Source: Nitrospirota bacterium (lineage in GTDB: Bacteria > Nitrospirota > Thermodesulfovibrionia > SZUA-242). From it: a stretch of DNA of 38,588 bases. The stretch spans positions 1 through 38,588 of the forward strand of contig JALUUO010000066.1 of NCBI GenBank assembly GCA_027021335.1, written 5' to 3'. Below, piece by piece: positions 32,731 to 38,588 of this stretch. A program made the translations under genes and the position numbers. The notes beneath the pieces were generated by a model. The model made no database searches, was not told where the DNA came from, and was given only the letters and a program-made list of their open reading frames with translations. Position 1 is the stretch's first letter. Every line of letters starts with the position of its first letter.

Positions 32731-34494
32731 ATGTCACTTGATCCAACAAAACACGCTGACTGGGAAATAGCCGAGGCAGCGGAAAAAAACATGAAAACGG
32801 TTTACGAGCTTGCCGAAGGGCTCGGCCTTGAGAAGGAGGAGCTTTTGCCGCATGGCCATTACGTGGCCAAGCTGGACTTTAGTAAAATTCTTAAGCGCCT
32901 TGAAAACAGGCCGGATGGCAAGTATGTCGATGTTACGGCTATAACGCCGACACCCCTTGGTGAGGGTAAATCGACTTCCACCATGGGACTTACCCAGGGC
33001 CTCGGAAAGCGTGGCAAGAGCGTGATCGCCGCTATCAGGCAACCATCAGGCGGTCCGACCATGAATATCAAAGGTTCGGCTGCAGGTGGCGGGCTGTCGC
33101 AGTGTATTCCGCTTACCCCTTTTTCACTTGGTCTTACCGGCGATATAAACGCCATTATGAATTCTCACAACCTGGCCATGGTTGCACTGACAAGTCGTAT
33201 GCAGCACGAGTTCAACTATGATGACGCGCAGCTTGAAAAGAGAAATCTTAAGCGTCTTAACATTGATCCGAACAATGTGCAGATGAAATGGATAATTGAT
33301 TTCTGCGCGCAGTCCTTAAGAAACATCATCATAGGAATCGGCGGCAAGATGGACGGGTTTATGATGAATTCGAGTTTTGCCATTGCCGTGTCATCCGAGG
33401 TTATGGCTATTTTGTCTGTAGCCAAAGACCTTAAAGATATGCGTGAGCGGATGGGTAAGATTGTGGTTGCCTATGATAAAAAAGGTAAGCCTGTAACCAC
33501 AGAAGACCTGGATGTAGCCGGTGCCATGACCGCGTGGATGGTCGAGGCTCTTAACCCGAACCTTCTTCAGACCCTTGAAGGACAGCCTGTTCTTGTTCAT
33601 GCAGGGCCGTTTGCCAATATCGCTATTGGTCAGTCATCGATAATTGCCGATAGAGTGGGTCTTAAGCTTGCTGATTATCATGTTACGGAGTCCGGTTTTG
33701 GTGCGGATATAGGGTTCGAGAAATTCTGGAATTTAAAATGCCGCTTCTCCGGCTTAAAGCCCAATGCCGCAGTTCTTGTCGCCACAATCCGTGCTCTTAA
33801 ATGTCACGGAGGTGCGCCTATTCCTGTGCCCGGCAAACCGATCCCGGCTGAATACCAGGGAGAAAACGTTGGATGGGTCGAAAAGGGTTGCGAAAATCTT
33901 GTGCATCATATTAATACTGTTAAGAAGGCGGGAATTAATCCAGTGGTATGTATAAACGCTTTCTACACAGATACTGATAACGAAATCAATGCCATCCGCA
34001 GAATCGCTGAGGCCGCAGGTGCGAGGGTTGCTCTTTCGAGGCACTGGGAAAAAGGCGGCGAGGGCGCGCTTGAACTTGCTGATGCGGTTGTGGATGCTTG
34101 TGATGAGCCAAACAATTTCAAGCTGCTTTATGAACTTCAGGTGCCGCTTAGAGAAAGAATCGCTACACTTGCAGCCGAGGTGTATGGTGCGGACGGTGTG
34201 GAGTACTCTCCAGAGGCTCTTAAGAAACTTGATCAGATACAGGACGATCCTGAGCTTTCGAAGCTTGGAACCTGTATGGTGAAGACTCACCTGAGTCTTA
34301 CCGACAACCCAAGCCTAAAAGGTGTGCCCAAGGGTTGGAAGCTCTTTATCAGGGATATTCTCACCTATAACGGCGCAGGGTTTGTTGTTCCGGTGGCAGG
34401 TGCTATCAGCTTGATGCCCGGAACTGCGTCTGATCCGGCTTACCGCCGTGTTGATGTGGATACGGATACAGGAAAAGTTAAGGGATTGTTTTAG
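32731..34494 (+). CDS. fhs: Formate--tetrahydrofolate ligase
   Basis: 587 residues: ATP-dependent activation of formate to 10-formyl-THF, the second step of the Wood-Ljungdahl methyl branch. Visible: the Walker-type [19 protein letters not shown] loop, [49 protein letters not shown] and a C-terminal half ending in [12 protein letters not shown]. It has a strong ribosome binding site (AAGGAGG) and follows fdhA by ~54 bases, so formate made or used by FDH is channelled directly. Length is slightly above the acetogen enzymes' ~560. Confidence 0.96.
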   Translation: MSLDPTKHADWEIAEAAEKNMKTVYELAEGLGLEKEELLPHGHYVAKLDFSKILKRLENRPDGKYVDVTAITPTPLGEGKSTSTMGLTQGLGKRGKSVIAAIRQPSGGPTMNIKGSAAGGGLSQCIPLTPFSLGLTGDINAIMNSHNLAMVALTSRMQHEFNYDDAQLEKRNLKRLNIDPNNVQMKWIIDFCAQSLRNIIIGIGGKMDGFMMNSSFAIAVSSEVMAILSVAKDLKDMRERMGKIVVAYDKKGKPVTTEDLDVAGAMTAWMVEALNPNLLQTLEGQPVLVHAGPFANIAIGQSSIIADRVGLKLADYHVTESGFGADIGFEKFWNLKCRFSGLKPNAAVLVATIRALKCHGGAPIPVPGKPIPAEYQGENVGWVEKGCENLVHHINTVKKAGINPVVCINAFYTDTDNEINAIRRIAEAAGARVALSRHWEKGGEGALELADAVVDACDEPNNFKLLYELQVPLRERIATLAAEVYGADGVEYSPEALKKLDQIQDDPELSKLGTCMVKTHLSLTDNPSLKGVPKGWKLFIRDILTYNGAGFVVPVAGAISLMPGTASDPAYRRVDVDTDTGKVKGLF

Positions 34495-34540
34495 TCCGAT
34501 ACTGACAATAATCCTTAATTTTAGAAATAACTATTTGGAA

Positions 34541-34573
34541 AACGGCGGCTCCATACGGTCGCCGTTTTTTTTT
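34541..34573 (+). terminator. Intrinsic terminator after fhs
   Basis: Stem AACGGCG (34541-34547) pairs with CGCCGTT (34560-34566), with a 12-base loop, followed by a run of nine T (34565-34573). It ends the nuoE-like/nuoF-like/fdhA/fhs transcript 47 bases after the fhs stop. Confidence 0.85.
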
Positions 34574-34636
34574 GCATCTTTCCGGATACTGTAAATTTTA
34601 GAATTTTTTAGAGTAAAAAAGATGAATAGATCGTAC

Positions 34637-35776
34637 TTAAAATAGATCGTACTTCACCAGCCTTCCATCAAGGCCGCCTGACTCAATCGGCTTTTTCCAT
34701 GACGGTTTCAGTCCTATTTTTTTGATAAACTCTCTCTTGCCAAAATAAATATATGCGGTGGAACCTTTGCATTTGTTCTTTAAAAAATCACCGAAATCTT
34801 TGTAAAGGAGATCAAGTTTCTGCTTTTCTCCCATACGTATACCGTAAGGAGGGTTTGTGATAATAACTCTATTGCTCAAGCTACTTATCTTTCTGAAATC
34901 AAGAGTTCTAAGCTTTATTTTAGCTCCATGGGGCAAGTTTAGTATATTTGTTTTTGCTATATCAATAGACCTTGCGGAGGAATCGCTTCCAGAGATACGT
35001 TCTTCAGGCAATGCTTTGATCTGCCGGTCGAGTTCTTTTTTTACTTTAGCCCATAGCCCGCTGTCATAATCCGGCATAAATTTAAATCCAAAATTACTGC
35101 GGAAAATACCGGCGGGAATTCTGCAAAAATGCATTAATGCCTCACTTAGCAAAGTGCCGGACCCGCACATTGGGTCATAAAGTGCGGCAGAGCCGTCCCA
35201 TTCAGTATACTTAACAATAGCAGCAGCAACTGTTTCCTGCATGGGGGCTTCTACTGAAGTCTTTCTGTAGCCACGTTTGTGCAGAGAACCGCCGGATGTG
35301 TCCAGGCTGATGATCGCTTTGTTACTTGTTATGTGGAGGTTCAGCCATATGTCAGGGGTTTTCGGGTTGATATTAGGCCGTTTTTTTGTTTTTTCGATGA
35401 ATGAATCAACGATTGCGTCTTTTAATCTCAGGGATGCATATTGCGAATTTCTTATTTTGCTGTTTGATACATTGCTGAAAATGGCAAACGTACTTTCCTG
35501 GGGAATTATGTCTAACCAGTTTATACGCTTTGCTTTTTTGTACAGTTGGTCGGTTGTGTTACAGTTAAACCATACAAGAGGCGCAAGTATTCTTGATGCA
35601 AGCCTTGTGCAATAATTAATGCGATAAAGTGATTCCTTGTCCGCGTCAAAATATATTCCCCTGTATGCTGGACTTATTCTTTGTGCGCCAAGTCGATTCA
35701 GCTCTTTGGCTCCGACCTCTTTTATCCTATCTGCAATCTGAGCGAAAAAACGGTTGTTTTTCTGATATTCATACAT
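34637..35776 (-). CDS. THUMP-domain class I SAM-dependent RNA methyltransferase (RlmL N-terminal/YpsC-like)
   Basis: 379 residues: an N-terminal ferredoxin-like/THUMP region (~1-160, with the RLASRILAPL block), then a Rossmann methyltransferase with the SAM motif YDPMCGSGTLLSEAL, GSDSSARSIDIAKTN and the catalytic N6/N2-amino motif TNPPYG. Members methylate 23S rRNA guanosines at N2 (RlmL, RlmG-like). It is a single-domain form, like B. subtilis YpsC; the RlmK half of E. coli RlmKL is absent. The gene is alone on the minus strand, divergent from the DsrE-like operon. Confidence 0.87.
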   Translation of the reverse strand: MYEYQKNNRFFAQIADRIKEVGAKELNRLGAQRISPAYRGIYFDADKESLYRINYCTRLASRILAPLVWFNCNTTDQLYKKAKRINWLDIIPQESTFAIFSNVSNSKIRNSQYASLRLKDAIVDSFIEKTKKRPNINPKTPDIWLNLHITSNKAIISLDTSGGSLHKRGYRKTSVEAPMQETVAAAIVKYTEWDGSAALYDPMCGSGTLLSEALMHFCRIPAGIFRSNFGFKFMPDYDSGLWAKVKKELDRQIKALPEERISGSDSSARSIDIAKTNILNLPHGAKIKLRTLDFRKISSLSNRVIITNPPYGIRMGEKQKLDLLYKDFGDFLKNKCKGSTAYIYFGKREFIKKIGLKPSWKKPIESGGLDGRLVKYDLF

Positions 35777-35891
35777 GAAATTCCCTGGTATTTGTTGACC
35801 TCACATTGATATTCTAAAGTATTCTAACAGTTTTAAAAGATTTGGTGTTTCATAATCGTATAGCTCGAAACTAAATCTGAAGCTGAGATAT

Positions 35892-35920
35892 TTGACAGAA
35901 CTAGGTCACGACAGTATAAT
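35892..35920 (+). promoter_or_regulatory. Perfect-consensus sigma70 promoter for the DsrE/DsrH-like operon
   Basis: TTGACA (35892-35897), exactly 17 bases, then TATAAT (35915-35920): both hexamers and the spacer are ideal. Transcription would start near 35927, leaving a leader of about 20 bases that carries AGGAGG just before the first ATG. Confidence 0.88.
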
Positions 35921-35949
35921 GTAAAATCTTTAAAATAAGGAGGTTGAAT

Positions 35950-36222
35950 ATGGCTAAGAAAATAGCGGTGATTGTAAGGGATAGGCAAGGAGAAGCCATG
36001 CGAATGGGTCTCGGGATCATACTGCTTGATGATGTGATTGATGTATATGTTTTGGATAGAAAACTTGAGGAAACGGAAGATAATACTCTGAACTTTGAAA
36101 CCATGAAAGATATGGATATGAACGTATACACTAACTGCAAAGACAATAAGGATATGGAATACCTTTCCACAGAAGACCTAGCAAAAAAACTTACACAATA
36201 CGATCACATACTGCCATATTAG
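35950..36222 (+). CDS. DsrE/DsrF-like small sulfur-relay family protein
   Basis: 90 residues starting at ATG 35950 behind AGGAGG (35938-35943). The sequence IAVIVRDRQGEAMRMGLGIILLDDVIDVYVLDRKL has the DsrE-fold layout: a strand, a helix reading across a family of adjacent genes, then a second strand. It has a single Cys, in TNCKDNKD. It heads a three-gene operon with a DsrH-like and a second DsrE-like gene, an arrangement recalling DsrEFH/TusBCD complexes of sulfur transfer. Role in sulfur relay is inferred; the catalytic cysteine of true DsrE/TusD is not clearly conserved. Confidence 0.7.
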   Translation: MAKKIAVIVRDRQGEAMRMGLGIILLDDVIDVYVLDRKLEETEDNTLNFETMKDMDMNVYTNCKDNKDMEYLSTEDLAKKLTQYDHILPY

Positions 36223-36253
36223 ATACATAAGGCATTGAAGAAGGAGATAGATT

Positions 36254-36421
36254 ATGAAGATATTATATATTCTTAAGCAAGATCCGGATGAAACGTTGAA
36301 CTCTATTATGAACGAACATAAAGCTTCAAATGATGTTACAGTTATCGATTTAAGAGAGAACAAGAACTATGATCAAATTATAGATCTCATTTCAGAAAAT
36401 GATAAGGTTATATCCTGGTAG
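36254..36421 (+). CDS. Very short DsrH/TusB-like protein (55 codons)
   Basis: A small gene easily missed: ATG 36254, AAGGAG ribosome binding site at 36241-36246, 55 codons, TAG stop. The protein begins MKILYILKQDPDETLNSIM and ends ENDKVISW. The N-terminal MKxLYIxK strand and the C-terminal Trp are features of the DsrH/TusB family, but typical TusB has about 95 residues, so a central part is missing. It contains no Cys. The gene sits between two DsrE-like genes with its own ribosome binding site and lies in the same orientation 31 bases after the first. Confidence 0.7.
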   Translation: MKILYILKQDPDETLNSIMNEHKASNDVTVIDLRENKNYDQIIDLISENDKVISW

Positions 36422-36498
36422 TTAATTTAATCTTAATCTTAACATTAACCAAGTAATAGAAAAAACAACCGCTGTAATTACTAAGGAGGTACTAAAAC

Positions 36499-36801
36499 AT
36501 GAAACTCGGTATTTTGGTGAATACGGACAAACACCTTGAAGACATAATCGGACTTACAAAAAGTGCTCTATCCAAAGGCCACGAAGTTACTATGTTTACT
36601 ATGGATGAGGGTACCAATTTTTTTACGGATCCCTCCTTCACAGAGTTATCTAAACTTCAAGGCGTTACTATGAGCTTCTGTGATCACAGTGCAAAACAAT
36701 TAAATGCTAAAACCGATGGCCTTCCATCTGAAATAACAAGTGGCAGTCAATATGACAATGCTGCCATGTACAACAGTTGCGATAAGTCGATAGTGCTATA
36801 G
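36499..36801 (+). CDS. DsrE-family protein
   Basis: 100 residues with a strong AAGGAGG. The start KLGILVNTDKHLEDIIGLTKSALSKGHEVTMFTMDEGTNFF is typical of DsrE-like domains. Later come the family's Cys position (MSFCDHSAKQLNAK) and the end motif GSQYDNAAMYNSCDKSIVL. The Cys in FCDHSAK is a candidate persulfide carrier. It is the third gene of the small operon and is followed by a >100-base gap before rlmB. Whether it works with Dsr sulfite reduction or tRNA thiolation cannot be told. Confidence 0.75.
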   Translation: MKLGILVNTDKHLEDIIGLTKSALSKGHEVTMFTMDEGTNFFTDPSFTELSKLQGVTMSFCDHSAKQLNAKTDGLPSEITSGSQYDNAAMYNSCDKSIVL

Positions 36802-36917
36802 AAAATAGAGAATTTTTTATAAAATCAAAAAGTTGGTGGCGATTGTAGGTTGTCGACAGGTTTAAGGGTATATTGTTTTGCTGCCTTCGGTGTTTGATTT
36901 TCAGATCTGTTTTTTAA

Positions 36918-37685
36918 ATGTCCCATGCTGCAAAGCAACCGGTGTTGCGTAAAGTTCTTGTTTTCGGAATAAATCCTGTTCGTGAGGCGCTGCTTGCAGA
37001 TAGCAAGCCTGTAAAGTGTGTATATTTTGAAGAGGGGCGCAAAAGGCGGGCGGCTTTTGAAGAGATCCGGGAGTTGGCTCTCCGGGCCGGTATTCGGGTG
37101 GAGCTGTTGCCAAAGAAGGTGTTTAGTGGAAAATGTCCTTCCAAAGCGGCACAGGGTGTAGCTGCCGAAACCTTGGAGAAAAAACCGCTGCCTCTTAATG
37201 CGCTGCTTGATATTCCGGTCGAAAAAGATGAAACACCTTTTTTTGTTCTTCTCGATGGCGTAGAAGATCCTCGCAATTTGGGAGCTATTATCAGAACTGC
37301 TGAAGCCTGCGGTGTTCATGGCATAGTGCTTCCCTCCAGAAGGTCCGCAACTCTCGGGCCGACAGCGGCAAAAACATCATCCGGCGCCCTGGAGTCCATG
37401 AACTTCTCTGTGATTACAAACATAAAAAGAGCGATAAGCGCTATGAAGGATCGTGGAATCTTTATTGTGGGTGTTGAGCCGGAAAAGGGGCCTAGCCCAT
37501 GGAGAGTGGATCTTAGAGGCCCTGTTGCTGTTGTTTTTGGTGGTGAAGGGCGGGGTATTCGTCCTACAGTTCTTTCCAGTTGCGACCTGTTTGTTTCCCT
37601 CCCGCAGCTTGGCCGAATAAACTCCCTTAATGTATCTGTTGCTACAGGAATGCTTCTGTATGAAATACTACGCCAGAGAGCCTGA
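36918..37685 (+). CDS. rlmB: 23S rRNA (guanosine-2'-O-)-methyltransferase RlmB / SpoU family
   Basis: 255 residues of the SPOUT (SpoU) 2'-O-methyltransferase family. An N-terminal substrate-binding domain (VLVFGINPVREALL) is followed by a knotted SAM domain with motif 1 LLDGVEDPRNLGAIIRTAEACG, motif 2 VAVVFGGEGRGIRP and motif 3 INSLNVSVATGMLLYEILRQ. In E. coli RlmB modifies G2251 of 23S rRNA. No Shine-Dalgarno is visible before ATG 36918. It lies just upstream of the tRNA-tuf cluster. Confidence 0.92.
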   Translation: MSHAAKQPVLRKVLVFGINPVREALLADSKPVKCVYFEEGRKRRAAFEEIRELALRAGIRVELLPKKVFSGKCPSKAAQGVAAETLEKKPLPLNALLDIPVEKDETPFFVLLDGVEDPRNLGAIIRTAEACGVHGIVLPSRRSATLGPTAAKTSSGALESMNFSVITNIKRAISAMKDRGIFIVGVEPEKGPSPWRVDLRGPVAVVFGGEGRGIRPTVLSSCDLFVSLPQLGRINSLNVSVATGMLLYEILRQRA

Positions 37686-37763
37686 TTGTGATAACATATT
37701 GAAATTGTTCAAATAATTTAGTTGGATTAATCACCCTGTGCGACCTGTCAGAGAACTTGGTAC

Positions 37764-37792
37764 TTGTTTAATTCTTTCCATCAGAGTATAAT
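37764..37792 (+). promoter_or_regulatory. Predicted promoter of the tRNA-Thr/Tyr/Gly/Thr cluster
   Basis: TTGTTT (37764-37769), 17 bases, TATAAT (37787-37792), about 67 bases before the first tRNA. A perfect -10 and ideal spacing with a weaker -35 fit a stable-RNA promoter. Confidence 0.65.
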
Positions 37793-37859
37793 AGCCCTTG
37801 ATTTTTTTCGTGCAAGTATGTATAAGCTAGAGCTTGACTCTTCGGCGTTGTCTGAATTT

Positions 37860-37935
37860 GCCACCGTAGCTCAGCTGGAAGAGCGGCTGATTTGTAATCA
37901 GCTGGTCGGGGGTTCGAATCCCTTCGGTGGCTCCA
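37860..37935 (+). tRNA. tRNA-Thr(TGT)
   Basis: A 76-base cloverleaf including encoded CCA. Acceptor GCCACCG pairs with CGGTGGC; anticodon stem GCTGA/TCAGC encloses loop TTTGTAA with anticodon TGT; the T loop is GGTTCGAATCC-like. Confidence 0.96.
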
Positions 37936-38026
37936 GACAGTCGTTTTATGTACTTTAACGAGGCGTTTTTTAGTTGTTGGATGATTGATTCAGGTTGTTG
38001 AACTTAGCTTTTAGGCTATGTTTTGT

Positions 38027-38111
38027 GGAGAGATTCCCGAGTGGTCAAAGGGAGCAGACTGTAAATCTGCCGGCTCAGCCTTCGGAGGTTCAAATCCTCC
38101 TCTCTCCACCA
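38027..38111 (+). tRNA. tRNA-Tyr(GTA)
   Basis: 85 bases with the long variable arm of class II tRNAs and encoded CCA. Acceptor GGAGAGA pairs with TCTCTCC; anticodon stem GCAGA/TCTGC encloses CTGTAAA with anticodon GTA. Confidence 0.96.
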
Positions 38112-38151
38112 TATGTTTTTTATACAATAAATATATATAGTATGAGTGGGT

Positions 38152-38227
38152 GCGGGAATAGCTCAGTTGGTAGAGCGCTAGCCTTCCAAGCTGGATGTCG
38201 CGGGTTCGAATCCCGTTTCCCGCTCCA
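38152..38227 (+). tRNA. tRNA-Gly(TCC)
   Basis: 76 bases with CCA. Acceptor GCGGGAA pairs with TTCCCGC; the anticodon loop CTTCCAA has anticodon TCC; a standard T arm (CGGGTTCGAATCCCG) is present. Confidence 0.96.
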
Positions 38228-38299
38228 ATAATCACCTGAGCTATTTTAAAAATATTGGAAAATTTTATCTGAAACTGGTTTTAATAGAACGGTTTATAT

Positions 38300-38375
38300 G
38301 CCCATGTAGCTCAGTTGGTAGAGCACATCCTTGGTAAGGATGAGGTCAGCGGTTCAATCCCGCTCATGGGCTCCA
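38300..38375 (+). tRNA. tRNA-Thr(GGT)
   Basis: 76 bases with CCA. Acceptor GCCCATG pairs with CATGGGC; anticodon stem CATCC/GGATG encloses TTGGTAA with anticodon GGT. It is the second Thr isoacceptor of the cluster. Confidence 0.96.
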
Positions 38376-38432
38376 TAGATGGGGGGACTCCGAGGCGGTT
38401 GGTGCCGGTTCGGTAAGTTCGGTTTTTAATAA

Positions 38433-38588
<156 letters not shown>

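Noticed and set aside
37764-38231. Short ORFs across the tRNA genes
   Set aside because: They overlap perfectly folded tRNAs and encode no recognisable protein.

Overview
The window looks like a chromosomal segment of an anaerobic Desulfobacterota (former Deltaproteobacteria) bacterium, probably a sulfate reducer or close relative with a Wood-Ljungdahl methyl branch. This is inferred from gene content: a selenocysteine formate dehydrogenase with NuoE/NuoF-type partners, next to formate-tetrahydrofolate ligase; small DsrE/DsrH-type sulfur-relay proteins; a Gram-negative envelope (Mla-type ABC importer, secretin, lipoproteins); and a tRNA-Thr/Tyr/Gly/Thr-tuf block. No phylogenetic search could be run.

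Layout. Positions 1-825 hold the 3' end of cas1 and two tandem cas2 genes on the + strand, with no CRISPR array in view. Positions 964-3896 are a minus-strand operon coaE - cysK - cysM-like - JAMM peptidase, resembling the CysM/Mec half of the actinobacterial CysO pathway. From 4161 a long plus-strand run begins: tatA - alr - mlaE - mlaF - mlaD (Tat transport, D-alanine, lipid transport), then a partial type II secretion set gspE-K-L-M-C-D (8618-15773). A three-gene envelope cassette follows (PA2779-like membrane protein, C39-like peptidase, TPR lipoprotein; 15897-17345). Convergent to it are rho, then bioF and a mobB-mobA fusion on the minus strand (17371-21679), with a 641-base gap before rho that reads as a long rho leader.

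Positions 21763-25414 carry ilvE, an uncharacterised HExxH protein, a PAP2 phosphatase and a NamZ/DUF1343 protein on the + strand. pckA and a coupled YkgJ-like cysteine-cluster gene lie on the - strand (25481-27516). A plus-strand energy operon follows (27679-34494): NuoE-like, NuoF-like and NuoG/FdhA-like subunits of an NAD(P)- and/or ferredoxin-linked formate dehydrogenase, then fhs, closed by a clear intrinsic terminator. FdhA is interrupted by an in-frame TGA at 31048-31050 followed by a SECIS-like hairpin, so it is one selenoprotein and not two genes. MobBA probably supplies its bis-MGD cofactor.

The right end carries a THUMP-type RNA methyltransferase (-), a three-gene DsrE-like/DsrH-like/DsrE-like operon behind a perfect-consensus sigma70 promoter (one gene only 55 codons), rlmB, four tRNA genes and the start of tuf.

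Most notable: two rare CTG start codons, both in CTGA stop/start overlaps; the JAMM/two-synthase cysteine operon lacking a visible sulfur carrier; the tandem cas2 pair; the split C39/TPR cassette; the compact DsrE/H/E operon; the selenoprotein with its upstream palindrome; and an MCE protein with a beta-rich C-terminal extension.
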